NCBI RefSeq assembly: GCF_030973515.1
Contig: NZ_JARGZA010000007.1
Coordinates: forward strand, 62,001-126,000
Source: Jannaschia maritima
Lineage (GTDB): Bacteria > Pseudomonadota > Alphaproteobacteria > Rhodobacterales > Rhodobacteraceae
Direction of reading: 5' to 3'
Length of the DNA stretch: 64,000 nt
Made by a program: the position numbers and the translations under genes. Below the pieces are notes generated by a model that was not told the DNA's origin, ran no database searches, and saw only the letters and a list, made by a program, of their open reading frames with translations. This document shows positions 44,464 through 52,807 of the stretch, one piece after another; the first letter of the stretch is position 1, and each line of letters begins with the position of its first letter.

Positions 44464-45225
44464 ATGATGATCCGAACTGTCGGGGTCTGTCTCGGCTTTG
44501 TCGCCATCGTCCAGCCTGCTGTGGCGATGGATTGCACCGCTTATCGCCACGGCCCGCTGGTGGAGCGCGACCTGCTGGTAAGCCAGTACCGCGCGCGGGG
44601 CATCGAAGAGCGGCGTCCCGAGCAGATCCGCTACGACCCTGCCTACGAGGCGCAAGGCGCCGCAGCCTTCGGCGGCACGTCGGCGGGGCCGACGGTGGCG
44701 GAGGTGTTCGAGCTGTCACTCGCCACTGGGCTGCCGTTCCGGGGGTCGTCGCTTGATGAGGACGAACTGCGTATCCTCATTGGTGGCGTCGATCTCTTCC
44801 CTCTCGCATCGAACCTTCCACACTTAGCCAACAAGCCCTGGAACGAGCGTCTTCTCACTCGGGACGCCCTCAACGTCGAATACTGGGTATGGGAAGACTA
44901 CGAACTAACAGGGCGCGATCTGCCTGACGGTTTTCTTGGCGTGACCTACCCCGGCGCAGATCGTAGCGCGGACGCGCCGCAGGCATGGGCGCGGTTCGAC
45001 ACAAAAGGCGATGTTACCGAAATTGTGAAATGCGCCACACTTGCGAAGTACCCCAACCCGCAATGTGAACTGCATATTAAAATCGAACCCGTTTTTGCGG
45101 AAACTGATTTCGACCGCGACGTTCTCGACCAGCTTCCAGCCATTGTCACGCGGACACGGAATTTTACAGCATGTCTATTAGAGGAACAATTTGATGGCGC
45201 AGCTGCTGAACGCGACGGACGTTGA
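44464..45225 (+). CDS. Exported protein of unknown function
   Basis: A 253-residue protein with a signal peptide (cleavage near AVAM, about 21) and scattered cysteines (24, 190, 201, 239), possibly forming disulfides in the periplasm. No family is recognised. Composition changes along the gene from typical GC-rich to noticeably more AT-rich after about 44800. Its last 32 bp overlap the next small frame. It directly follows serS but is unlikely to share its function. Confidence 0.6.
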   Translation: MMIRTVGVCLGFVAIVQPAVAMDCTAYRHGPLVERDLLVSQYRARGIEERRPEQIRYDPAYEAQGAAAFGGTSAGPTVAEVFELSLATGLPFRGSSLDEDELRILIGGVDLFPLASNLPHLANKPWNERLLTRDALNVEYWVWEDYELTGRDLPDGFLGVTYPGADRSADAPQAWARFDTKGDVTEIVKCATLAKYPNPQCELHIKIEPVFAETDFDRDVLDQLPAIVTRTRNFTACLLEEQFDGAAAERDGR

Positions 45226-45412
45226 AGCCCTGCGGGGGTTCCAGGCCCGAGGTCAGGACGGCCTGAACGAATATTATGAATACCTTGCGGATCGCGGCTA
45301 CGAATATGGCAATCTGGCGTTGGGCGTGGCCGAGCAGAACACTATGGCCAACGCCTCTCGTAGTGGTCAGCATACTAAAGGCAAATCTACGCGCATCGTA
45401 TGGCGCACTTAG
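45194..45412 (+). CDS. Short protein, possibly a truncated N-terminal domain
   Basis: A 72-residue frame with a GAGGAA ribosome site nine bases before the ATG at 45194. The first 50 residues look like a real folded start (LNATDVEALRGFQARGQDG, then YYEYLADRGYEYGNLALGV). The last 20 are Ser/Thr/Lys-rich and unlike it, suggesting a longer ancestral protein cut by a frameshift near 45345. Function unknown. Confidence 0.45.
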   Translation: MAQLLNATDVEALRGFQARGQDGLNEYYEYLADRGYEYGNLALGVAEQNTMANASRSGQHTKGKSTRIVWRT

Positions 45413-45452
45413 TGTATGTTAGAACTTTGATGGACTACAATGAGGTGATGGT

Positions 45453-45623
45453 ATGAGGGGGCGTCTTGTCGTTACGCTATTTATAACTCTCTTCTGGTTA
45501 TTCGGAGTGATCATAATCCTTGGGGCGAATGACGGAGACTTACAAAATCTCCTGCGAGCATACGTTGGACTGATTGTCGGATTAATACTTGTTCCATATC
45601 TCTGGTATTGGACATTTAGGTGA
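45453..45623 (+). CDS. Small two-helix membrane protein
   Basis: A 56-residue frame with a good GAGGTGATG site just before the ATG. It has two hydrophobic helices (about 5-23 and 36-52) around a short acidic loop (GANDGDLQ). The sequence is AT-rich relative to the chromosome. It follows the truncated 72-residue frame by 40 bp. No family is recognised; small membrane immunity or holin-like roles are conceivable only by size and shape. Confidence 0.45.
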   Translation: MRGRLVVTLFITLFWLFGVIIILGANDGDLQNLLRAYVGLIVGLILVPYLWYWTFR

Positions 45624-45719
45624 GAATAGATTTTTTGGCCACTGCAACATTAAGAATTAGTGATTCTCCTGTCTCGCTTGGTCTTGATGTATCCTCGGGA
45701 TATATTGTCGATCAGACTA

Positions 45720-46050
45720 TCGACCTGACCAGCAAGGGTAGGCGAGCTTCCGGTGGTACTTGCAATCAAGGGCCTGCGCTTGTACCTGAACCAACGAGGG
45801 GTTGGCACGGGCGAACGCTCCGCCAACCTGGTCAGGGCCGAAAGGCAGCAGCCACAACGGATCCCGTTCGGGTCGTCGTCCAGCCCCTCACCCCAGCGTG
45901 CCACCACAGGCGGCGCGCGCCGCCCCGGCAGCGTATCCCGCAGGAATGCGTGGAGGGGGGCCAGCAGACGCACATCTCGACCGAAAGCGACGCACGCCGT
46001 TCATCGCGTCCGCCACGCTCCATCCGTTCGGCAGCACCGCCCCGCCCGCC
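45720..46050 (-). pseudogene. Frameshifted gene remnant
   Basis: On the reverse strand three stretches with protein-like composition and G/C third positions lie in different frames: VLPNGWSVADAMNGVRRF, then VRLLAPLHAFLRDTLPG... ARWGEGLDDDP, then DPLWLLPFGPDQVGGAFARA. They read as one protein interrupted by at least two frameshifts, with no start codon and an early stop upstream. The parent family is not recognised. The rest of the 440-bp gap (45624-46063) holds nothing else I can support. Confidence 0.4.
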
Positions 46051-46063
46051 CTTCACCGCCACA

Positions 46064-46219
46064 TCAGGGCAGGCAGGTCACGCCTTCCACGCAGGTCGCA
46101 TCGTCACGCGCCCCGGTCCCGCCGATGCCGCCATCGGGTTCGACCGCGCGGGTCGATCCGCCCTGACACGCCGCGAGCGTCAGCATCAGGGCCACGAGCG
46201 TCAGGTAACGTCGCATCAT
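46064..46219 (-). CDS. Small lipoprotein coupled to the DUF6502 gene
   Basis: A 51-residue protein: a short signal sequence with lipobox LAAC (Cys19), then a Gly/Asp-rich tail with two more cysteines (CVEGVTC) close to the end. GGGGAGG sits just before the ATG at 46219, and ATGA overlaps the upstream stop (46216-46219), so it is translationally coupled to the DUF6502 gene. Function unknown. Confidence 0.65.
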   Translation of the reverse strand: MMRRYLTLVALMLTLAACQGGSTRAVEPDGGIGGTGARDDATCVEGVTCLP

Positions 46220-46938
46220 CGTTCCTCCCCTTCCGTCCAGTATCCGTAACCGCCGAACCGCACGCGCACCGCGCCGTCGCCGGACGCGTCCTGCAACCCC
46301 CGGGCCGCCTCGGCCACGTCCCGCAGGACCGCCATCTGCCCTGCCGCGAACCGGGCCGCCAGCGCGGAGGCCGCCGCCTCGTCGAGGCCGTCGAAATGCG
46401 CCGCCCGGTCGAAGAAGCCCGCATCCGCGAGCACGTTCGATACGGCCGCCGCCCCATGGTCGTGCAGGTTGTCCGCCAGATAGAGAAGTTGCTCGGGCGA
46501 TCCGCCACCGGGCGCATAGGCGCGGCGGACCAAGCGCACGGTGTCGCCTTCCTCCGTCACGGACCCCGCGGCGACCAATGCGTCCAGCAGGGTTCGGGGA
46601 TGGACGTCGCGGCGCACGGACCGGGCCAGGGCGTCGAAACTGTCGTCCCCGCCGCGCAGGGGCAGGACGGCCGCGTCCGGCCATCGCGCGATCAGGCGGG
46701 CGGGGGCGGACGGGATCCGGGGGGCGACCGCCATGTCCCGCAGGCGCACGACGTCGCGGCGTTGCAGCCCGGTCGCGAGCGCCAGGGCCGAGTCCGTCTG
46801 CCGCACGCCCTGCGTTTCGGCCGCGACGAGGAAGGCCCGCTTCAAGGGATCCAGAAGGTCACGGACGCCCAGACCACGACCGATGGCCAAGCGAGCCAGG
46901 GGCACGAGGGCACGGGTCAGGACATCGGCGATCTGCAT
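46216..46938 (-). CDS. DUF6502 family protein
   Basis: A 240-residue soluble helical protein matching the DUF6502 pattern: LARLAIGRGLGVRDLLDPLKRAFLVAA at the N-terminus, then a winged-helix-like TLLDALVAAGSVTEEGDTVRLV. The layout suggests a DNA-binding regulator, but this is unproven. The ATG at 46938 directly abuts an inverted repeat. It is divergent from the 233-residue lipoprotein gene and coupled to a small lipoprotein downstream. Confidence 0.7.
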   Translation of the reverse strand: MQIADVLTRALVPLARLAIGRGLGVRDLLDPLKRAFLVAAETQGVRQTDSALALATGLQRRDVVRLRDMAVAPRIPSAPARLIARWPDAAVLPLRGGDDSFDALARSVRRDVHPRTLLDALVAAGSVTEEGDTVRLVRRAYAPGGGSPEQLLYLADNLHDHGAAAVSNVLADAGFFDRAAHFDGLDEAAASALAARFAAGQMAVLRDVAEAARGLQDASGDGAVRVRFGGYGYWTEGEER

Positions 46939-46940
46939 GG

Positions 46941-46957
46941 ATGTGCAATAAGCACAT
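46941..46957. promoter_or_regulatory. Inverted repeat ATGTGC-N5-GCACAT
   Basis: A perfect 6-bp-arm palindrome immediately before the DUF6502 start codon. It is similar in arms to the second repeat 29 bp away, so both may be sites for one regulator; in the DUF6502 mRNA it would be a hairpin next to the AUG. Confidence 0.5.
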
Positions 46958-46985
46958 TCCACCTTGACCGTCGAGCGGTATCATG

Positions 46986-47006
46986 AGATGTGCTTTTTAC
47001 ACATCT
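46986..47006. promoter_or_regulatory. Inverted repeat AGATGTG-N7-CACATCT
   Basis: A perfect 7-bp-arm palindrome 12 bp before the lipoprotein start at 47019. It shares the ATGTG/CACAT core with the site at 46941-46957; the centres are about 47 bp apart. Confidence 0.5.
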
Positions 47007-47018
47007 TAGAGGCCCATA

Positions 47019-47720
47019 ATGATCCGCTCCCTCGCCCTCCTCGCCATCTTGGTATCGGCTGCATGTCAGCCGACGATCCAAACCACTTCCGGTGCAGACT
47101 ACCTGTCGCGCGGTCCGATCGCCGATCCGGCCATCCGAGCCGCCGCGGCGGTCGAGCCGGACCTCCGCTTCCCCGCCCGAATCGGGATCGCCCGGATCGT
47201 CAACGGCGCGCTCACCCAGGCCCCGCCGCGGGAGGCCTGCGCTTCGCCGACTTCGCCGCGCCATGCGGGGATGGGCGAATGGGTCCCGCTGTCGCCCTTG
47301 GTGGCGGGCATGGTAGAGACGCGGCGGGATTCTTCCCTGATCCAAACGATGCGCACCGCCGCCGCCCGGCAGCACCTAGATTATCTGCTCGTCTACGAGC
47401 TGGGCGCACGCAGCGGTCCGACCGGGGACACCCCCTTCGCCCTGGCGGACGTGACGATCGTCGGCGGCCTCCTGCTGCCCACGCGCACGACCCAGGCGAC
47501 CGGCATCGGCGCGGCGGCCTTCGTGGACGTGCGCAACGGATACCCCTACGGCACGGTGGGCGCGACGTCCGATCTGTCGGGCCTGGCCCGTACCTGGGGT
47601 TCGGACGCGGCCAACGCCCGCCTGCGCGCGCGGGCGGCGGATGCCGTCGCGAACGATCTGCTGCCCCAAGTGGACGACATGCTGCGCGCGCTGCATGGCC
47701 GGGCCGGTCGGTCGGGCTAG
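47019..47720 (+). CDS. Lipoprotein of unknown function
   Basis: A 233-residue protein with a lipobox ending SAAC (Cys16). The rest is an alpha/beta domain with FPARIGIARIVNG, LDYLLVYELGA and TIVGGLLLPT, reminiscent of periplasmic domains related to the TolB/CsgG type of envelope lipoproteins, though no family is certain. It is transcribed away from DUF6502 behind paired inverted repeats, and so may be its target. Confidence 0.65.
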   Translation: MIRSLALLAILVSAACQPTIQTTSGADYLSRGPIADPAIRAAAAVEPDLRFPARIGIARIVNGALTQAPPREACASPTSPRHAGMGEWVPLSPLVAGMVETRRDSSLIQTMRTAAARQHLDYLLVYELGARSGPTGDTPFALADVTIVGGLLLPTRTTQATGIGAAAFVDVRNGYPYGTVGATSDLSGLARTWGSDAANARLRARAADAVANDLLPQVDDMLRALHGRAGRSG

Positions 47721-47730
47721 CTGATCCGCC

Positions 47731-48114
47731 ATGGACCGCCACAGCGACGACCAGGACAAGAAGACCGATTGGGCCGAATGGCGCACCGACTGGGCGGAGG
47801 ACCGGACGGTCCTGGCCAACGAGCGCACCTTCGCCGGCTGGATGCGTACCGGCATGGCGTCGGTCGCGCTGGCCCTGGGCCTGAAGGCCGTCTTCCGGGA
47901 GGCCGACCCGGATTGGTTGCCGCGCGTGGTGTCGCTGGTGTTCATCGCCATCGCGGTCGGCATCTTCTGGGCCGCCCGCAACCAAGCGGCCAAGGCACAG
48001 GTCCGACTCAGCACCCACGACGCGGAAGCGCAGTCGTCGCGCCTGTTCACCGTGGCCGCGGTCGTCCTGACGATCGCGTGCGTCGCGGTCGGCTACGTCC
48101 TCTGGACCCTGTGA
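47731..48114 (+). CDS. DUF202 (YidH-type) membrane protein
   Basis: A 127-residue protein with an acidic N-terminus, the VLANERTFAGWMRTGMA motif of DUF202, and three membrane helices. The function is unknown. It follows the lipoprotein by 10 bp and precedes dnaX by 25 bp. Confidence 0.85.
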   Translation: MDRHSDDQDKKTDWAEWRTDWAEDRTVLANERTFAGWMRTGMASVALALGLKAVFREADPDWLPRVVSLVFIAIAVGIFWAARNQAAKAQVRLSTHDAEAQSSRLFTVAAVVLTIACVAVGYVLWTL

Positions 48115-48139
48115 GGGGGCTTCCCGTATCACCTCGTCC

Positions 48140-49882
48140 ATGAGCGAACGCGAATCCGAATACCAGGTCCTGGCCCGCAAGTACCGCCCCGCCACCTTCG
48201 CCGACCTGGTGGGGCAGGACGCGATGGTCCGCACGCTGCGCAACGCCTTCGAATCGGGGCGCATCGCGCAGGCCTTCATCCTTACGGGCATCCGCGGGAC
48301 CGGTAAGACGACCACCGCGCGCATCGTGGCCAAGGGCCTGAACTGCGTCGGCCCCGACGGCACGGGCGGCCCGACGACCGATCCCTGCGGCATCTGCGAA
48401 CCTTGCATCGCCATCGCCGAAGGGCGCCATGTCGACGTGCTGGAGATGGACGCCGCGTCGAACACATCCGTCAACGACGTGCGGGAGATCATCGACTCCG
48501 TCCGCTATCGGGCAGCGTCGGCGCGGTTCAAGGTCTACATCGTCGACGAGGTCCACATGCTGTCGACCAGCGCGTTCAACGCGCTGCTCAAGACGCTGGA
48601 GGAACCGCCCGCCCACGTGAAGTTCATCTTCGCCACGACCGAGATCCGGAAGGTCCCGGTCACGGTCCTGTCGCGGTGCCAACGGTTCGACCTGCGGCGG
48701 TTCACCCCCGAAACGATGATCGAGTACCTCGGCACCATCTGCGACCGCGAGGGCACGGCCGCGGATCCGGATGCCCTAGCCCTGATCACGCGCGCCGCCG
48801 AAGGATCGGCCCGCGACGCCCTATCCCTGCTGGATCAGGCCATCGGCATGGCGGCGGGCGGCACCATCGAAGCGGGGCAGGTCCGCGCGATGCTGGGCCT
48901 CGCCGATCGGGGGCGGGTCCTCGACCTGTTCGAGACCGTTATGCGCGGCGACGCGGCCGGCGCCCTGCGCGAGTTGCGGGCCCAGTACGACGACGGGGCG
49001 GACCCCCTGGCCGTGCTGCGCGACCTGGCGGAGGTGACCCATTGGGTCAGCGTCGTTCAGATCGCCCCCGACGCCGCGGACGATCCGACCGTCACGCCCG
49101 ACGAACGCGCCCGGGGACAGGAGATGGCCGCCACCCTTTCCGTCCGCACCCTGTCTCGGGCCTGGCAGATGCTTCTGAAGGCCTTGGAGGACGTCGCGAC
49201 GGCCCCGGGCGCGATGATGGCCGCCGAGATGGCGATCATCCGTCTGACCCACGTCGCTGACTTGCCCTCCCCCGACGAGCTGATCCGCAAGCTGCGCGAT
49301 GCGCCGGCCCTGCCGGACGCCGGCGGCGGCAGTCTGGCCGCGCCGCGCATGCCCGCGCCCCAGGCCAGGGCCTCGCGTCCGCCCATCCCCATCGCGGCGG
49401 GCCGGCGGGCGGTGGCCGCGGTGGCGCAGCCGACGGGGAACCCCGTGCTCGACCGCTTCGCCTCGTTCGAGCAGGTGGTGGCGCTTATACGCGACAACCG
49501 CGACATGAAGCTGTTGGTGGACGTCGAGAACGGCGTCAGGCTGGTCTCCTACGCGCCCGGCCGGATCGAGTTCGAGCCGGCCCCCGACGCGGCCCCCGAC
49601 CTCGCGCAGCGCATCTCGGGCCGCCTGCAGGGCTGGACCGGCGTGCGGTGGGGCGTCGCCATCGGCAAGGGTGGCGCCCCCACCATCGCGGAGGTCCGCG
49701 CCGCGGAGAAGGCGGACACGGAAGCGCAGGCCTTGGCCCACCCGCTCACGCAGGCCGTCCTGCAGACCTTTCCCGGCGCCACCTTGCTGGAGGTCCGCGG
49801 GCCGGTGGACGCGACCCAGGACGCTGCCGATGCGGCGTTGGAGGAAGCGCCCGACGATTGGGATCCCTTCGCGGAGGAATGA
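48140..49882 (+). CDS. dnaX: DNA polymerase III subunit gamma/tau
   Basis: A 580-residue clamp-loader ATPase. Walker A GIRGTGKTT (50-58), zinc cysteines 69, 83, 86 and 89, Walker B DEVHMLS and the SRC sensor (LSRCQRFDLRRF) are present. A Pro/Ala-rich linker (about 390-440) leads to the tau-type C-terminal domain. It loads the sliding clamp and links polymerase to helicase. The usual partners ybaB and recR lie downstream, here separated by dps. Confidence 0.96.
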   Translation: MSERESEYQVLARKYRPATFADLVGQDAMVRTLRNAFESGRIAQAFILTGIRGTGKTTTARIVAKGLNCVGPDGTGGPTTDPCGICEPCIAIAEGRHVDVLEMDAASNTSVNDVREIIDSVRYRAASARFKVYIVDEVHMLSTSAFNALLKTLEEPPAHVKFIFATTEIRKVPVTVLSRCQRFDLRRFTPETMIEYLGTICDREGTAADPDALALITRAAEGSARDALSLLDQAIGMAAGGTIEAGQVRAMLGLADRGRVLDLFETVMRGDAAGALRELRAQYDDGADPLAVLRDLAEVTHWVSVVQIAPDAADDPTVTPDERARGQEMAATLSVRTLSRAWQMLLKALEDVATAPGAMMAAEMAIIRLTHVADLPSPDELIRKLRDAPALPDAGGGSLAAPRMPAPQARASRPPIPIAAGRRAVAAVAQPTGNPVLDRFASFEQVVALIRDNRDMKLLVDVENGVRLVSYAPGRIEFEPAPDAAPDLAQRISGRLQGWTGVRWGVAIGKGGAPTIAEVRAAEKADTEAQALAHPLTQAVLQTFPGATLLEVRGPVDATQDAADAALEEAPDDWDPFAEE

Positions 49883-49999
49883 GGGTCGGCGGCATGCGCG
49901 ATGCCCCCGGGGCGCGGACGATCGACCGAAGCCATCCGACGCACGCAACCGAATCGGTCCCTTCCTAGTTTCGCACGGGCACAAGCGAAGGATACCGCC

Positions 50000-50482
50000 A
50001 TGCCCGAGAGTTTCGTCAGCGGCCTGGACAACCAGACCCAATCCCAGATGATCGACCTGCTGAACGCCCGGCTGGCCGACAGCACCGATCTGACCCTTGC
50101 CGTCAAGCAGGCGCACTGGAACATCCGGGGTCGCGGCTATATCGGCGTCCACGAGCTTCTGGACGAGGTGGCCGATCGGCTGCGGGAGCAGTCCGACCTC
50201 ATGGCGGAGCGTACCGCGATCATGGGCGGTCACGCCCGCGGCACCTTGCAAGCCGCGCACGGCAACACGACGCTGTCCCCCTATCCCGTCGAGCTGACCG
50301 ACATCCAGGCGCACATCGCGGAACTGGTGTCGCGCTTCAAGGATCATGGCGCGAAGCTGCGCCAAGCCATCGAGCAAGCGTCGGAGGCGGGCGACGCCGA
50401 CACGGAGGATCTGTTCACCGAAGTGTCGCGCGAGGTGGACAAGGACGCCTGGTTCATCGGCGCGAACGCCCCGAACGACTGA
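50000..50482 (+). CDS. dps: Dps ferritin-like DNA-protection protein
   Basis: A 160-residue ferritin-like protein. The ferroxidase residues His39 (KQAHWN), His51 and Asp55 (VHELLDEVADR) and the Asp/Glu pair in SDLMAERTAIMGG are intact. It oxidises Fe(II) with peroxide and shields DNA. It stands between dnaX and ybaB-recR, with 117 bp before it for its own promoter. Confidence 0.93.
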   Translation: MPESFVSGLDNQTQSQMIDLLNARLADSTDLTLAVKQAHWNIRGRGYIGVHELLDEVADRLREQSDLMAERTAIMGGHARGTLQAAHGNTTLSPYPVELTDIQAHIAELVSRFKDHGAKLRQAIEQASEAGDADTEDLFTEVSREVDKDAWFIGANAPND

Positions 50483-50566
50483 CGGGCCCGGTCCGTCCGG
50501 TCCGGTTGCCCCAAGGCCCCCGGACCACTACCTGCCTGGGTAGGATCCAACGGAGAGGACGGCGTC

Positions 50567-50911
50567 ATGCTGAAGGGATTGGGCGGGCTCGGCGACATGG
50601 CCGGGATGATGAAGAAGGCCCAGGAGATGCAGGCCAAGATGGCCGAGATGCAGGAGACGCTGGGCACCATCACCGTGGAGGGGGAATCCGGTGCCGGTCT
50701 GGTTCGGGCCACCGCCACCGCGAAGGGTGAGCTGACCGCGCTCGACATCGACCCGTCGATCTTCCAGCCCGACGAGAAGGAGATGGTCGAGGATCTGATC
50801 CTGGCCGCCGTGAAGGACGCGCAGGCCAAGGCGCAGGACCGGTCCCAATCCGAGATGCAGCGCATGGCGGAGGGCATGGGCCTGCCGCCCGGAATGAAGC
50901 TGCCGTTCTGA
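50567..50911 (+). CDS. ybaB: YbaB/EbfC nucleoid-associated protein
   Basis: A 114-residue protein with the YbaB pattern: [21 protein letters not shown] helix at the start, [20 protein letters not shown] strands, and an amphipathic end. It binds DNA as a dimer. It is 4 bp from recR, the standard pairing. Confidence 0.93.
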   Translation: MLKGLGGLGDMAGMMKKAQEMQAKMAEMQETLGTITVEGESGAGLVRATATAKGELTALDIDPSIFQPDEKEMVEDLILAAVKDAQAKAQDRSQSEMQRMAEGMGLPPGMKLPF

Positions 50912-50915
50912 TCCG

Positions 50916-51512
50916 ATGTCCGCCCGCGGCGACATCGAGCGCCTGGTGGAGGCCATGGCCCGCCTGCCCGGCCTGGGACCGCGGTCGGCGCGCCGCGCGG
51001 TCCTGCACCTCGTCAAGAAGCGCGACACCGCCCTGCGTCCCCTGGCCGCCCTGATGGACGAAGTCGGGCGCAGCGTGCGCGAATGCTTGAACTGCGGCAA
51101 CATCGCATCCGAAGACATCTGCGAGATCTGTGCGTCGGACAAGCGAGCGAACGGACAGGTCTGCGTGGTCGAGGACGTGGCCGACCTGTGGGCGATGGAA
51201 CGCGCAAACGTGTTCGGGGGTCGGTATCACGTGCTGGGCGGCACGTTGTCCCCCCTGGACGACGTCGGCCCCGACGACCTGCGCATCCCGCGACTGCGCG
51301 ATCGCGTCGCAGCCGAAGGCGTGGAGGAGGTGATCTTGGCGCTCAACGCCACGGTCGATGGACAGACCACCGCCCATTACGTCGCGCGCGAGCTGGACCG
51401 CGCGGGCGTGCGCGTCACCGGCTTGGCCCAGGGCGTGCCCGTAGGCGGCGAACTGGATTATCTCGACGACGGAACGCTGCGTGCGGCCCTCGCATCACGC
51501 CACAGCTATTGA
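50916..51512 (+). CDS. recR: Recombination mediator RecR
   Basis: A 198-residue protein: N-terminal helix-hairpin-helix ([12 protein letters not shown]), zinc finger Cys57/Cys60/Cys69/Cys72, then the Toprim domain ([15 protein letters not shown]) and the Walker-like C-terminus. With RecF/RecO it loads RecA at gaps. Length is normal. Confidence 0.95.
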   Translation: MSARGDIERLVEAMARLPGLGPRSARRAVLHLVKKRDTALRPLAALMDEVGRSVRECLNCGNIASEDICEICASDKRANGQVCVVEDVADLWAMERANVFGGRYHVLGGTLSPLDDVGPDDLRIPRLRDRVAAEGVEEVILALNATVDGQTTAHYVARELDRAGVRVTGLAQGVPVGGELDYLDDGTLRAALASRHSY

Positions 51513-51628
51513 ACCCCCGTTAGGTCCTTTCCATTCGACAGACACTTGCCCATGGTCGGTGGCATGACGCTCGCGATCCGAGTCCTTCCCATGCCCCCTC
51601 CGATCGGCCGGCGGATGTCGGACAGGCG

Positions 51629-52807
51629 ATGACGGCGATCGGCGCCGAGGCAGGCTTCCTGGCCCTGCTGGACGTCGATGGGCTGCGGCGCCTCAACGAA
51701 CGGTACGGATTGGATGCGGGCGACCGGCTGCTGGACAGCATCGAGTCGTCTATCACGGGCGCGGTACCGGACGGCGTGGTCCACGAATCCCTGCCGGGCG
51801 GGCGGTACCTGCTGCGCTTCGAGCGGGGGACGCTCGACGCGGTCTTGGATCAGGTCGAGGGCCTCCGCATCGCCGCCATCCGATCGAACGTCGAGATCGA
51901 CGGCGAGCGTCTGGGCAGGCCCCTTTCCGCCGCCCTGATACCCCTGCACCGTCACGAGAGCAGGTCGCGCGCGATCCTGCGGGCGGAGGAGGCGCTTCGC
52001 CGTTGCAAGGCGATGGGCGGGGACCGCGTGGTCGTGGCCGATCTGCAGGATCCCGACGCGATGGGGATCGACGCGTTGCAGACCGCGACGCGGGCCGGCG
52101 AACTGGGATATCACGTCCAACCGGTCTTCGATCTGCGCACGGGCGACGCCGTGGGCGTGGAAGCGCTGCTGAGATGGCAGATGCCGGACGGCACCCAGGT
52201 CCGCCCCGGACAGTTCATGCACTGGCTCGACCGCCTGCCGGACGACGTGACCGAGTTGTTCCTGGATCTGGCGGTCGAGGCTGCTGGCCCCTTCGTGCAT
52301 GCGTCCCGACCGCTCCACGTCGCGTTCAACATCACCGCCTCCGCGCTGGAGCGGACCGAGAGCCAAGCCTATGCTTGGCTGAACGTACTGTTGCACGACC
52401 GCCTGCCCCCCGACCGCATTACTCTGGAACTGCTGGAAAGCGCGGTCCTCGTCGAATCGGACGTCCGCATCGGCCAACTCGACCGCCTGCGCGCGTTGGG
52501 CACCTGGGTGGCCCTGGACGATTTCGGGACAGGCCTGTCGAACCTCGATCGCATCCTGACGTTCGCCCCCGACCTGGTGAAGCTGGATCGCGCCTTCCTG
52601 GCTCGCGGGGACCGGGTCACCGTCCGGGACGCCATGCTTCGCGCGATGGTCGATCTGTCGCGCGATGCCGGCTTCGTCCTGGTCGCCGAGGGGGTGGAGG
52701 ATGCCGCCACCCGCGATCGAATCGCGGCGATGGGCGTGGCGCGGGGACAGGGGTACTTCCTGGGGCGGCCCGGGCCGGCGGCGTACTGGGCCGGAAGGCT
52801 CCTCTAG
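51629..52807 (+). CDS. EAL-domain c-di-GMP phosphodiesterase with degenerate GGDEF
   Basis: A 392-residue cytoplasmic protein. Residues 1-150 follow the GGDEF fold but the signature is lost (GGRYLLRF in its place), so no cyclase activity is expected. The EAL domain (about 155-392) keeps Glu178 of the EAL motif, FNITAS, TLELLES, LDDFGTGLSN, the KLD lysine, and the GVED and GQGYFLG residues, so it should cleave c-di-GMP. No sensor domain or membrane helix is present. It is 116 bp past recR and ends convergent with RNase T2 (4-bp overlap). Confidence 0.88.
   Translation: MTAIGAEAGFLALLDVDGLRRLNERYGLDAGDRLLDSIESSITGAVPDGVVHESLPGGRYLLRFERGTLDAVLDQVEGLRIAAIRSNVEIDGERLGRPLSAALIPLHRHESRSRAILRAEEALRRCKAMGGDRVVVADLQDPDAMGIDALQTATRAGELGYHVQPVFDLRTGDAVGVEALLRWQMPDGTQVRPGQFMHWLDRLPDDVTELFLDLAVEAAGPFVHASRPLHVAFNITASALERTESQAYAWLNVLLHDRLPPDRITLELLESAVLVESDVRIGQLDRLRALGTWVALDDFGTGLSNLDRILTFAPDLVKLDRAFLARGDRVTVRDAMLRAMVDLSRDAGFVLVAEGVEDAATRDRIAAMGVARGQGYFLGRPGPAAYWAGRLL

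Noticed and set aside
45650-45973. Intact 107-codon reverse-strand gene
   Set aside because: Only part of the frame looks protein-like and the sequence continues in other frames on both sides, which fits a decayed gene better than an intact one.
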